Shown here in pieces: positions 9,036-17,046 of a stretch of 64,000 bases of DNA. The position numbers and the translations under genes are program-made. The notes below the pieces were generated by a model. The model saw nothing but the letters and a program-made list of their open reading frames with translations, was not told the origin of the DNA and searched no databases. The stretch is from Lachnospira pectinoschiza (GTDB lineage: Bacteria > Bacillota > Clostridia > Lachnospirales > Lachnospiraceae), in assembly GCF_020564355.1 (NCBI RefSeq), contig NZ_JAJCRR010000002.1, positions 310,001 to 374,000 of the forward strand. The letters are read 5' to 3'. Every line of letters begins with the position of its first letter. Position 1 is the stretch's first letter.

Positions 9036-9254
9036 ATGGGTTTATTTAAAAAGAAAGTAAAAGCGTATTCATATGATAAAGAGCGTATGAAACCGGTAAT
9101 TAAAACCAGTATATGCACAGGTGAGCAGGTGGCTGGGTTTAAGGATATTCATACCGGAAAGATAGAAGATATTATGCTTGTGAAAACGGCGGCAGATATC
9201 GAAAGATTTAAGAAAATTTATGGAATAGAAGGCAGTATTGATAAAGAGTATTAG
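9036..9254 (+). CDS. Small conserved-looking protein, unknown function
   Basis: 72 residues, lysine-rich start MGLFKKKVKAYSYDK followed by KPVIKTSICTGEQVAGF and a short acidic/basic C-terminal helix. No signal peptide or membrane segment. ATG 9036 is preferred over the in-frame GTG at 9024 because the family-like start MGLFKKK is typical of small cytosolic proteins; neither has a strong ribosome binding site. Two bases separate its stop from the first ATG of the nitroreductase, so the two are probably co-transcribed. Function not recognised. Confidence 0.7.
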   Translation: MGLFKKKVKAYSYDKERMKPVIKTSICTGEQVAGFKDIHTGKIEDIMLVKTAADIERFKKIYGIEGSIDKEY

Positions 9255-9268
9255 AAATGGAGAACATT

Positions 9269-9808
9269 ATGGAATTACAAAATGTATTAAATAACAGAAG
9301 AAGTATGAGAAATTACGATGCGGCAAAAAAGGTTACAAAGGAGCAGGTTGAAACAATTATCAATGCGGCGATACTGGCTCCTTCATGGAAGAATTTACAG
9401 ACATCAAGATATTACTGCATTTTATCAGATGAAAAAATTGAAGAATTCAGACAGAAGTGTCTGCCGGAATTTAATCAGAAGAATGCCGAGGGAGCGGCAC
9501 TTGTTGTAGCAACATTTGTAAAAGGCTGCGTTGGATTTGACAGATTATCCGGTGAACCGGTTAATGAATGTGGCAATGGCTGGGGCTACTATGACCTTGG
9601 TCTGCAAAATGAAAATTTCGTTCTTAAAGCGAAAGAATTAGGGCTTGATACACTGATTATGGGAATTCGTGACGGTGAAGCAATAAGAAATTTCCTTGAT
9701 GTGCCGGAAAATGAGCAGGTAGTATCTGTGATTGCGGTCGGATATGGTGCAAAGGACGTGCAGATGCCTAAAAGAAAGAGCGTTTCGGAGATAGCGAAGT
9801 TTTATTAA
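9269..9808 (+). CDS. Nitroreductase family protein
   Basis: FMN-dependent oxidoreductase of 179 residues. The N-terminal RRSMRNYD block (residues 9-16) and APSWKNLQTSRYY (about 38-50) contact the FMN phosphate and ring in this fold; the C-terminal GYGAKDVQMPKRKS is the usual tail. An in-frame ATG at 9257 is possible, but ATG 9269 has GGAGAA 8 bases upstream. The substrate cannot be told from sequence; members reduce nitro compounds, quinones or flavins. Sits between a small unknown protein and a deformylase paralogue. Confidence 0.9.
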   Translation: MELQNVLNNRRSMRNYDAAKKVTKEQVETIINAAILAPSWKNLQTSRYYCILSDEKIEEFRQKCLPEFNQKNAEGAALVVATFVKGCVGFDRLSGEPVNECGNGWGYYDLGLQNENFVLKAKELGLDTLIMGIRDGEAIRNFLDVPENEQVVSVIAVGYGAKDVQMPKRKSVSEIAKFY

Positions 9809-9886
9809 AAGTGCCTGTTCTTTTGGTAATGAAAGTCATGATAGGTCAAAAAATTTAAAGAAATGTAAGGAATAGAAGGTAGAAAT

Positions 9887-10297
9887 ATGGTTCAAAAAAT
9901 TGTAAAAGGGAAACATATATTTGCAAGAAAAGCACAGCCTGCGACAGAAGCAGACAAACAGGTTGTGACGGATTTGATTGATACGTTAAGAGCCAACAGG
10001 GAAACATGTGTCGGAATGGCAGCCAATATGATAGGCGTGAATAAATCAGTCATTGTAGTGGCGGCAGGTCCGTTCCAGTTTGCAATGGTAAATCCCGTTA
10101 TAACCCAAAAGTCCGGCGAGTATAAGACGGAAGAAGGCTGTTTATCGCTGGATGGAGTCAGAGCCTGTGTGAGATATGAAGAAATAGAGGTGGATTACCT
10201 TGACAGCAGCTTTAAACCGCAGCATGGAAAGTATAGCGGATTTACGGCACAGATAATTCAACATGAAATTGATCACTGCAATGGAGTGGTGATATAA
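9887..10297 (+). CDS. Peptide deformylase-like protein with altered motif I
   Basis: Deformylases remove the formyl group from nascent chains using a metal held by Cys and two His. Here the ligands are present: Cys85 in EGCLS (83-87) and His126/His130 in HEIDH (126-130) with the general base Glu127. Motif I, normally GxGLAAPQ, reads CVGMAANM (41-48): the oxyanion Gln is replaced by Met48 and Pro by Asn47. The protein is 136 residues, shorter than canonical Def (about 150-170). It stands alone and is not next to fmt or priA, so it looks like a divergent paralogue; activity on formyl-Met peptides is uncertain. Confidence 0.85.
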   Translation: MVQKIVKGKHIFARKAQPATEADKQVVTDLIDTLRANRETCVGMAANMIGVNKSVIVVAAGPFQFAMVNPVITQKSGEYKTEEGCLSLDGVRACVRYEEIEVDYLDSSFKPQHGKYSGFTAQIIQHEIDHCNGVVI

Positions 10298-10339
10298 CAT
10301 TGGGGAAAAATAGTTTGTGCGAAAAATGTCGAATTTTTA

Positions 10340-10368
10340 TTGACAAACCTCAATGTATTTGATAATCT
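10340..10368 (+). promoter_or_regulatory. Promoter for the manganese riboswitch transcript
   Basis: TTGACA (10340-10345), 17-base spacer, TAATCT (10363-10368). It lies just upstream of the riboswitch and faces the exporter genes. Confidence 0.75.
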
Positions 10369-10384
10369 TTATCAGGTAACTTAA

Positions 10385-10548
10385 TATTCCATGAGGGAGT
10401 AGTTAGCGCGAAAGTGTGATTTGTCAACATCCTGATTATATTAAAGAGTATAATCTGGCAAATCTTAAATAATGAGACTCATGTATATCGGTGAACAGCT
10501 TATGTGTTATATACGGGCGGGCATTGATATACATGAGTCTTTTTTTAT
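10385..10548 (+). ncRNA. yybP-ykoY manganese riboswitch with terminator
   Basis: The aptamer core GGGAGTAG (10395-10402) and GTCAACAT (10423-10430) match the conserved loops of the yybP-ykoY class. CATGAG at 10390-10395 can pair with CTCATG at 10478-10483 to close the first helix. The same 3' strand is the left arm of a perfect 14-bp terminator, GACTCATGTATATC (10476-10489) with GATATACATGAGTC (10526-10539), followed by seven T. Closing the aptamer and forming the terminator are mutually exclusive, so the sequence shows an ON switch: metal binding should allow read-through. The downstream genes are both from metal export families, which fits the known Mn2+ ligand of this class. Confidence 0.9.
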
Positions 10549-10614
10549 CTGCCGGATATACTTATAAGAGCAGAGATTTCGGCTGGCACACGGTTATGGA
10601 AAAAAGGAGGAAAC

Positions 10615-11616
10615 ATGGAAAAATTTATTAACAATGCCCCATTTGCGCTTGTACTTGTATTTCTCGTAATAGGCTTTGTACTGCTGATTAAAGGAGCGGA
10701 CTTTTTCGTAGAGGGAAGTTCAAGTGTAGCAAAAAGACTGCATGTTCCGTCTATCATTATCGGACTTACAATTGTCGCAATGGGAACATCACTTCCGGAA
10801 ACAGCGGTTAGTGTATCAGCATCACTTACAGGCAATAATGAGCTTGCGGTCAGTAATGTAGTCGGTTCCAATATATTTAACCTGATGGTTGTAATTGGTG
10901 TGTGTGCAGTATTGGCAACAGTCAATGTTGCAAAAGAAACCATAAAACGGGATATTCCGCTTTCACTCATATGTGCAGCGCTTTTAATGCTTTTAGGAAT
11001 TATCGGACTGGGCGACAAATCCGGCATGACACTCGGACATCTTGACGGCGTAATATTATTGGGATTCTTTGCAGGCTATATTTTTTATATGATTAAAATT
11101 GCATTAAAAGCAAGCAGGGAAGGCAGGAAAGTTGAGATAGAGGGCGGTTTAGATGAAGACATCAAACTGATTTCAGTGCCGCTTAGTATTCTTTTCATCG
11201 TTGGCGGTGCGGCGGCCATTGCGGTCGGCGGTGATATAACCGTTGATGCTGCGGCGAGAATAGCCAGTGATCTGGGAATGAGCCAGACACTGATTGGACT
11301 TACAATCGTTTCAATAGGAACATCCCTTCCTGAACTTGTGACCTCAATCGTTGCTGCCAAAAAGGATGAAGTCGATATGGCGCTTGGAAATGCGATTGGT
11401 TCAAATGTATTTAACATCCTTATGGTACTTGGCATGGCTTCGGCAATCAGCCCGGTGAGCATCATCACGGAAAATATTATTGATTTATGCGTGCTGATTG
11501 TATTTACGGTGTGTGTATGGATATTTGCAGGGACAAAAAAGAAAATCGGAAGAGTCGAAGGAATCTGCATGGTTGCATTTTACGCAGCATATGCAGTTTA
11601 CATCATAATAAGATAA
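10615..11616 (+). CDS. CaxA/YrbG-type sodium/calcium exchanger family protein
   Basis: Integral membrane antiporter of 333 residues with about ten hydrophobic segments. The two inverted alpha-repeats of the CaCA superfamily are clear: GLTIVAMGTSLPETAVS with VVGSNIFNL (about residues 51-89) and GLTIVSIGTSLPELVTS with AIGSNVFNI (about residues 228-266); the GTSLPE motifs form the ion site. An acidic cytoplasmic loop (about 160-185) separates the halves. A strong AAGGAGG site precedes the ATG. Position behind a manganese riboswitch suggests that Mn2+ is among the exported ions; family members are usually annotated as Ca2+/Na+ exchangers. Confidence 0.9.
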   Translation: MEKFINNAPFALVLVFLVIGFVLLIKGADFFVEGSSSVAKRLHVPSIIIGLTIVAMGTSLPETAVSVSASLTGNNELAVSNVVGSNIFNLMVVIGVCAVLATVNVAKETIKRDIPLSLICAALLMLLGIIGLGDKSGMTLGHLDGVILLGFFAGYIFYMIKIALKASREGRKVEIEGGLDEDIKLISVPLSILFIVGGAAAIAVGGDITVDAAARIASDLGMSQTLIGLTIVSIGTSLPELVTSIVAAKKDEVDMALGNAIGSNVFNILMVLGMASAISPVSIITENIIDLCVLIVFTVCVWIFAGTKKKIGRVEGICMVAFYAAYAVYIIIR

Positions 11617-11632
11617 AGGAGATAGCATACAA

Positions 11633-12319
11633 ATGCTGCTATTTTTAAAAGTATTTTTTACTGAATTTATAGCGGAAATGGGAGATAAAACCCAGCTGAT
11701 GCTTATTGCGCTTACTTCTAAATATAAGTTAAGAGATATTATATTAGGAACAGCTGCCGCAATTCTTGTATTAAACGGTCTGGCAGTTCTTGCAGGCGGG
11801 CTGATCAGTGAATTTATTCCGGACTGGCTCATAAAGACAATTGCAGCACTTGCATTTCTTTATTTTGCCACATCAACGATTGCCGGTGATGATGACGATG
11901 AGGAAGAAGAAGGGGGCAAAACAAAAATTAAGTTTGCACCGCTTGCGGTTTTCTGTACATTTTTTGTAGCAGAACTTGGTGATAAGACACAGCTTACGGC
12001 TATAACCTTTGGTGCAAATGAAGGGATGAGCGCAGCGCTTATTGTGTGGATTGGCTGTTCACTCGGACTTTTCGCAGCAGATATTCTTGGTATGTTAGTC
12101 GGCTACCTTTTAAAGAGCAAGACTCCGGACGGACTGCTCAATACACTTGCATTCGTAATATTCTCTGTATTTGGGGTATATACTCTCTATCAGGGACTGA
12201 AACTTATAGGGGCAAGTGTCTGTCCAATCCCTGTATGGCCGGTGCTGATAGCTGCAACAGTGGTTTTTGCCGTTTTATGTGTCTGTCTTTTTATACGGAG
12301 AGAGAAGAAGGCAAAGTAA
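11633..12319 (+). CDS. TMEM165/GDT1 (UPF0016) family manganese exporter
   Basis: 228-residue membrane protein with the two family signatures E-x-G-D-K-T: EFIAEMGDKTQLM (about residues 11-23) and VAELGDKTQLT (about residues 107-117), each in a membrane helix. An acidic loop DDDDEEEEG (about 84-93) lies between the halves. The family transports Mn2+/Ca2+ (bacterial MneA, yeast Gdt1). It starts 16 bases after the exchanger gene with a good AAGGAG site, so both are controlled by the upstream riboswitch. Confidence 0.92.
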   Translation: MLLFLKVFFTEFIAEMGDKTQLMLIALTSKYKLRDIILGTAAAILVLNGLAVLAGGLISEFIPDWLIKTIAALAFLYFATSTIAGDDDDEEEEGGKTKIKFAPLAVFCTFFVAELGDKTQLTAITFGANEGMSAALIVWIGCSLGLFAADILGMLVGYLLKSKTPDGLLNTLAFVIFSVFGVYTLYQGLKLIGASVCPIPVWPVLIAATVVFAVLCVCLFIRREKKAK

Positions 12320-13330
12320 ATGAATGAGCAGCAAACCGGGAGAGAAAAGATGACGGATAACATAGAACAGTATAAGAATTGTCTGGACGGATTGACAAAA
12401 GATATGCCGGAAGAATTTTTTAAGCTGGCTCAGGTTTTTGAACTGAGTGTATTTGAACCGATTCACATGGAAGGCAAAAAAGATATTTATGCCGCCTATC
12501 TGATGAATGATGCGGTTGAAAGCTATTTTGTTTTTGAACAATCTGTCATGACCGGCTCATACAAAGAGCTTGAATGTGAACAGACGGCAAGTATTGTCCA
12601 TGATGATAACGGATATATGCTGATAGTCAATCAGAGCGGAGAGAACCGGTTTACAATCCGTTTTACCAATCTGCATATGCAGACAACCTGTTTTGATTAC
12701 GGCTGCATGGGACATTTCTGGGTGAAAGGATATGAGTATTTGCGCCAGCTGGAATATCAGTTCGCGGATATCCGGGATAAGTATCGTTATCTGGGAAAAG
12801 ATTTTTGCACAGAGCAGGAATTGATTTTTATGCAGCTTGCGGACTTCCCGCCGATTAAGAAATTCAGGTCGGTGCCGGAGCAGTATTATGTGCCATATCC
12901 GGATTCTGTTTATCCGGAAGCAGTCCGGTATCTGATCGAAACAGCAGAGAATGTCGGCGATAAGAAGATGTCTGCAAAGCTTGAACATTATCAAAGAAAA
13001 CCGACGGCTTTTCAGTGTAATGTGCTTGCCAGAATGTTTCATAAAAAGGCACACAGCCGGTTCGTGGATAAAATTATTGCGGATATGAGAGCAATTTCGG
13101 CAGGCTATCCGCAAAGAACCTTTAAAGAGCAGGAAAAACAGCATTATAAAAAGGTTCATCAGAAAGCAGAAAATGCCATGAATTCATTTTTACAAAAAGG
13201 ACAGGCGTGTCTGCTTTACAGGGAAGAACCGTTTATGTATGCCAAGGATTCAATCACATATAAGGAGCATGTGCTGGTCTTTAAAAATGGGCTGTTGAAC
13301 CGGAAGTGTGAGATTTATACATTCGAATAA
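12320..13330 (+). CDS. Hypothetical protein, third gene of the riboswitch operon
   Basis: 336 residues, soluble, with no transmembrane segment or signal peptide; rich in Tyr and Phe (e.g. QYYVPYPDSVYPEAVRYL in the middle). The stop of the exporter gene abuts the ATG; a second in-frame ATG at 12350 with its own GGGAG site would give a product starting MTDNIEQYK. It resembles the uncharacterised DUF3878-like proteins of Firmicutes, but this is from memory and weak. The operon context alone hints at a link with metal homeostasis. No catalytic motif recognised. Confidence 0.75.
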   Translation: MNEQQTGREKMTDNIEQYKNCLDGLTKDMPEEFFKLAQVFELSVFEPIHMEGKKDIYAAYLMNDAVESYFVFEQSVMTGSYKELECEQTASIVHDDNGYMLIVNQSGENRFTIRFTNLHMQTTCFDYGCMGHFWVKGYEYLRQLEYQFADIRDKYRYLGKDFCTEQELIFMQLADFPPIKKFRSVPEQYYVPYPDSVYPEAVRYLIETAENVGDKKMSAKLEHYQRKPTAFQCNVLARMFHKKAHSRFVDKIIADMRAISAGYPQRTFKEQEKQHYKKVHQKAENAMNSFLQKGQACLLYREEPFMYAKDSITYKEHVLVFKNGLLNRKCEIYTFE

Positions 13331-13413
13331 CAATGTCTGCGGGTTTCTGCCGTATGTGATGTATGCAGCACCTGCGTTAAATATAGAATTACAACAGCTA
13401 TCACAGCGTATAG

Positions 13414-13472
13414 AGGCAGACTGTCCGATATCATTTATCAAAACAATATCGGATAGCTGCCTGCTCTTTTAA
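13414..13472 (+). terminator. Terminator at the end of the riboswitch operon
   Basis: AGGCAG...TCCGATAT (13414-13431) pairs with ATATCGGA...CTGCCT (13446-13462), followed by GCTCTTTTA. The T tract is short. Confidence 0.75.
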
Positions 13473-13558
13473 ACGGTGTGTCCGGCTTTGCGATTTAATG
13501 CAAAAATTTTAAAACATACATAACATATGCCAAAGCCCACCATAAAAAAATTCTTCAT
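13469..13558 (-). CDS. Candidate 29-residue hydrophobic small protein
   Basis: On the minus strand, ATG at 13558-13556 is preceded at 8 bases by GAGGGG, a good ribosome binding site. The frame reads MKNFFMVGFGICYVCFKIFA and then a basic tail LNRKAGHTV before TAA. One short membrane helix is plausible. It lies 43 bases beyond the stop of the DUF1540 gene on the same strand. Supported only by start signal and composition; it may be chance. Confidence 0.35.
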   Translation of the reverse strand: MKNFFMVGFGICYVCFKIFALNRKAGHTV

Positions 13559-13601
13559 AAAAAATTCCCCTCATATAAATCTGCATTTTGCAGATATTTT
13601 C

Positions 13602-13913
13602 CTACTTTTCCTGAAAAGTTGCGCAGACGGTTTCGTGAGCAGCTGTTGCGCGGATACCGGAAATATCGACATGGTCAGCGTGACAGACCTTATCATCGTT
13701 ATACATGCAGTTGGTTGCCTGACATGCAATCGATAAGGAAACATGCGGTGTCTGGGCGCTGTTTTTCTCACCGGACTTGTCCTCAAAATAACTTCCGCAG
13801 CAGGTGTCTTCACAGTTGCAGGCATTAGAGCCATTCACCTCGATAGAACTTAAACAGCAGCAGTTATCCTCATTGTGGCAGCAGCTTTTAACATTACAAT
13901 CTAATTGAGCCAT
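13602..13913 (-). CDS. DUF1540 domain protein, cysteine-rich
   Basis: 103 residues with 17 or so Cys. Two copies of the DUF1540 pattern C-x4-C-x7-C-x4-[IV]-x-V/I are seen: CNVKSCCHNEDNCCCLSSIEV near the N-terminus and CQATNCMYNDDKVCHADHV near the C-terminus, with an extra cluster CNCEDTCCGSYF between them. Metal binding is likely from the Cys pattern; the function of the domain is unknown. The start was set at 13913 (MAQLDCNV) because a perfect AGGAGG lies 6 bases upstream; longer in-frame starts lack one. Confidence 0.85.
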   Translation of the reverse strand: MAQLDCNVKSCCHNEDNCCCLSSIEVNGSNACNCEDTCCGSYFEDKSGEKNSAQTPHVSLSIACQATNCMYNDDKVCHADHVDISGIRATAAHETVCATFQEK

Positions 13914-13973
13914 ACAATCCTCCTTGTTTTGCATTTTGTTTTTGCGTTGCATGAATTAGTATGGCCGGAGCAA

Positions 13974-14028
13974 TAAAAAAATATGCAAATCAAAAGTGAT
14001 AATTCAACAATTGAATGCATATTTTTTT
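13974..14028 (-). terminator. AT-rich hairpin terminator after lepB
   Basis: AAAAAATATGCA (about 13975-13986) and TGCATATTTTTTT (14016-14028) can pair, enclosing a smaller TTCAA/TTGAA hairpin. Read on the minus strand it ends in a T run, as expected for the end of lepB transcription. Confidence 0.6.
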
Positions 14029-14068
14029 CATTCTTATGTAATTTTTAAAATTTATCGCGTAAAGCCGT

Positions 14069-14767
14069 TTAATGAATCAGGCTAAAATCAATTTTTCCGT
14101 TGAAACCGTCGTAATACCGGAAAATGACTTTGGCAAGAATCTTATCTTTCGCAACGTAAGTGTTTTTCCAGTAGCGCGAATCAAGAGAGGAGTTGCGGTT
14201 GTCGCCCATCATAAAATAGTGGCCTTCCGGGACAACATACGTTTCTTCCGTTTCAGATTCTGCCATCGGTTCTTTTAAATAGTCTTCTGAAAGTTCTTCA
14301 CCGTTTACATAAACATGTCCGCTTTTAATCTGGACAACATCACCGGGTGTGCCGATAATTCTTTTGACATAATTTTGTTCTTCATTATCAGGATACTTAA
14401 AAATCACGACATCGCCGCGTTCCGGCTCATCAAATAAATAGGCAAGACGAAAACCGATTAAACGGTCATGCTCCATAATTGTATTTTTCATAGAACCGGT
14501 AGGAACTTCTGCGTTGACAATAATATACTGCGTAAATACAAATGCAATAATCACAGCAGCAGCTAAAATTTTAATATAACTGAAAATTTCTGACCAGATT
14601 GTTACCGGTTTTGAAGCCTTTTTCTTTTTGTGATTTTTGGAAGCTCCGGTAGAAGTACGGGCAGACGGTTCTTTATCATCGTCCATATCAAAGCCGTAAT
14701 CATCATTGACGTAATCAAAATCCGGTTCGTCATCGATGTCATTGTATCTATTATCGTATGATGACAT
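14069..14767 (-). CDS. lepB: Signal peptidase I
   Basis: Cleaves signal peptides of secreted proteins at the outer face of the membrane. 232 residues. An unusually acidic, Tyr-rich cytoplasmic N-terminus of about 50 residues precedes one membrane helix (about 63-85, IKILAAAVIIAFVFTQYIIV). Box B holds catalytic Ser in PTGSM (about 92-96), box D the catalytic Lys in YVKRIIGTPGD (about 132-142) and box E is GDNRNSSLDSR (about 192-202). The ATG follows GAGGAGG. Downstream of htpG on the same strand but separated by a terminator. Confidence 0.95.
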   Translation of the reverse strand: MSSYDNRYNDIDDEPDFDYVNDDYGFDMDDDKEPSARTSTGASKNHKKKKASKPVTIWSEIFSYIKILAAAVIIAFVFTQYIIVNAEVPTGSMKNTIMEHDRLIGFRLAYLFDEPERGDVVIFKYPDNEEQNYVKRIIGTPGDVVQIKSGHVYVNGEELSEDYLKEPMAESETEETYVVPEGHYFMMGDNRNSSLDSRYWKNTYVAKDKILAKVIFRYYDGFNGKIDFSLIH

Positions 14768-14795
14768 ATTTTCCTCCTCAATTGCAATGGATTAC

Positions 14796-14832
14796 AGAAA
14801 AACTGCCGCATCGGGAAAATCCGAATGCGGCA
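14796..14832 (-). terminator. Terminator between htpG and lepB
   Basis: TGCCGCATCGG (14804-14814) and CCGAATGCGGCA (14821-14832) form a GC-rich hairpin; read on the minus strand it is followed by TTTTTCT, ending htpG transcription. Confidence 0.85.
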
Positions 14833-14869
14833 ATTTACCTGATTACCTATAATAATACTTCAAAATATA

Positions 14870-16864
14870 TTATTTGGCAAGCAGTTCCATAATTTTGTTG
14901 CTTCTTGCGATGAAGTTTGTCATCTGCTCCGGTGTCAGCGGTGCGTGGCTCAGTAATGCTAAGTCGTAGAGCTGTTCACAGAAAACAGGAGTGTTCTCAC
15001 CGTCTTTATGGTCAACGATATATTTAACCAGATCATTGTTGGCATTTAATACGAGTGTCTGTCCGTTTGCACCGAACATAGACGGATCCATGCCGTACAT
15101 ATTGTACATCTTCATCATATCCTGCATACGTCTGTCCTGTTCGGAGAGCGTAATCATGGAAGAAATAGAAGCGTTTTTGAGCTTTTCGACCTTGATATTT
15201 AACTTATCGTTGTTTAAAGCCTTCTTAAAGACATCGGAAAGTGTTTCTGTAAGCTCTTTTAATTCGTCTTCGCTTGTTTCTTCCTTAAAGCTGTCAGAAA
15301 GGTCTGCATCTATACGCTGGAATTTTAAGTTTTCGTTCTTGCCCTCCAAGTGTGTAACAAACGGCTGGTCAATATTGTGTGTCAGGATAACAGCGTCAAT
15401 GCCTTCTTCCTTAAACATATTGATATACTGGCTCTGTTCGGTTTCATCTGTAACGTAGAAGACTGTATTTTCGTGGTGTTCCTTGTTTTCGTCCAGACAT
15501 TCCTGAAGTGTAAGGTACTTGCCGTCTAAGTTCTTGAAAATGATGAAATCCTTCATCTTTTCATAGAATTTTTCGTCCTTTAAGCAGCCGAATTTAATAA
15601 ATGGGTTGATGTCATCCCAGTATTTTTCGTAATTTTCCTTGTCGGTCTTATACATGCCGGACAGCTTATCGCCGACCTTCTTTGTAATGTATTCTGAAAT
15701 CTTTTTAACAAAACCGTCATTCTGTAAGGCACTTCTGGATACATTTAATGGCAGGTCAGGGCAGTCAATAACACCCTTTAACAGCAGTAAGAATTCAGGA
15801 ATGACCTCTTTGATATTATCGGCAACGAATACCTGATTGTTGTACAGCTTAATAGTACCTTCGATGCTTTCATACTCCGTATTAATTTTCGGGAAGTAGA
15901 GGATACCTTTTAAGTTAAACGGGTAATCCATATTCAGATGAATCCAGAACAGCGGTTCCTTGTAATCCTTAAATACAGTGCGGTAAAATTCCTTGTATTC
16001 CTCATCGGTACATTCGTTTGGATGCTTTGTCCAAAGCGGATGAATATCGTTTAATGCAACAGGGCGTTTTACGATTTTTGCCATTTTCTTTGCGGGAACT
16101 TTTTCAACGGTTTCTTTTGTACCGTCTTCTTTTTCCACTTCTTCGGTAACGGCATCTTTGATAAAGGTATCAAGCACCTTATCTTTTTCTGTTACTTCTT
16201 CTTCCGGGATTTCCTCGGTCTGCTCGCCGGCATCTTCATTTTCAAGGAAAATCGGAATTGGCATAAATGAGCAGTACTTTTCGATGACTTCGCGTGCCTT
16301 GTATTCATTTGCAAATTCATAGCTGTCTTCGTTCAGATATAAAGTGATAGCAGTACCCGGTTCTTCCTTAGTGGTATCCTGCATATCATATTCCGTGCCG
16401 CCGTCACATTCCCAGTGAACAGCAGAAGCGCCGTCCTTGAAAGAAAGCGTATCAATCGTTACCTTGTCGGCTACCATGAAAGCAGAATAGAAGCCAAGAC
16501 CAAAGTGACCGATAATCTGGTCTTCGTTGGTCTTATCCTTGTATTTTTCAAGAAATGCTTCTGCGCCGGAAAAAGCGATCTGATTGATATATTCGTTGAC
16601 TTCTTCCTTTGTCATACCGATACCGTTATCAATAATCTGAATTGTCTTCTTTTCAGGGCTTACCTTGACCTGAATCTTATATTCAATATCGTCCGGTGCC
16701 TCATATTCGCCGATTAAATCCAGCTTCTTTAATTTAGTAATGGCATCACAGCCGTTTGAAATTAATTCTCTGTAAAAAATATCGTGGTCGGAATACATCC
16801 ATTTTTTAATGATTGGGAAAATATTCTGACTGTTAATTGATAAATTACCATGTTCATTTGCCAT
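14870..16864 (-). CDS. htpG: Chaperone protein HtpG (Hsp90)
   Basis: ATP-dependent chaperone of 664 residues. The GHKL ATPase domain shows RELISNGCDA (Glu for hydrolysis, Asn for Mg), IIDNGIGMTKEE and GHFGLGFYSAFMV near residues 30-135. A Glu/Lys-rich charged stretch of about 50 residues (about 205-255) follows, as in clostridial homologues. The start MANEHGNLSINSQ at 16864 has an AGAGG site; a longer frame to 16930 has none. Expression is very likely heat-inducible: a perfect CIRCE operator lies 87 bases upstream of the start. Confidence 0.97.
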   Translation of the reverse strand: MANEHGNLSINSQNIFPIIKKWMYSDHDIFYRELISNGCDAITKLKKLDLIGEYEAPDDIEYKIQVKVSPEKKTIQIIDNGIGMTKEEVNEYINQIAFSGAEAFLEKYKDKTNEDQIIGHFGLGFYSAFMVADKVTIDTLSFKDGASAVHWECDGGTEYDMQDTTKEEPGTAITLYLNEDSYEFANEYKAREVIEKYCSFMPIPIFLENEDAGEQTEEIPEEEVTEKDKVLDTFIKDAVTEEVEKEDGTKETVEKVPAKKMAKIVKRPVALNDIHPLWTKHPNECTDEEYKEFYRTVFKDYKEPLFWIHLNMDYPFNLKGILYFPKINTEYESIEGTIKLYNNQVFVADNIKEVIPEFLLLLKGVIDCPDLPLNVSRSALQNDGFVKKISEYITKKVGDKLSGMYKTDKENYEKYWDDINPFIKFGCLKDEKFYEKMKDFIIFKNLDGKYLTLQECLDENKEHHENTVFYVTDETEQSQYINMFKEEGIDAVILTHNIDQPFVTHLEGKNENLKFQRIDADLSDSFKEETSEDELKELTETLSDVFKKALNNDKLNIKVEKLKNASISSMITLSEQDRRMQDMMKMYNMYGMDPSMFGANGQTLVLNANNDLVKYIVDHKDGENTPVFCEQLYDLALLSHAPLTPEQMTNFIARSNKIMELLAK

Positions 16865-16915
16865 TGTATCATTACCTCTTTTCATTTCATTCATAAAATA
16901 ATCTGTTAAGATGTA

Positions 16916-16943
16916 ATTTAATACAAGCAAAATGGAAAGTCAA
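16916..16943 (-). promoter_or_regulatory. Promoter of htpG
   Basis: On the minus strand TTGACT (16943-16938) and TTAAAT (16921-16916) are spaced by 16 bases. The CIRCE repeat abuts the upstream side of the -35. Confidence 0.55.
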
Positions 16944-16950
16944 GAAGAAA

Positions 16951-16977
16951 TTAGCACTCATTCATTTTGAGTGCTAA
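16951..16977. promoter_or_regulatory. CIRCE element (HrcA operator)
   Basis: TTAGCACTC (16951-16959), 9 bases, GAGTGCTAA (16969-16977): an exact match to the HrcA-binding consensus TTAGCACTC-N9-GAGTGCTAA. Positioned just upstream of the htpG promoter. Confidence 0.97.
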
Positions 16978-17046
16978 CAAGAATAGCGGAAGCCCGCAAA
17001 ATCAGTGCATTTGCGCTAATTCTAAAAAAATCATGAACTGGCGGGT

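Noticed and set aside
12557..13159. 200-residue minus-strand open frame opposite the unknown riboswitch-operon gene
   Set aside because: Opposite an intact gene with proper start, operon position and codon use; no ribosome binding site.
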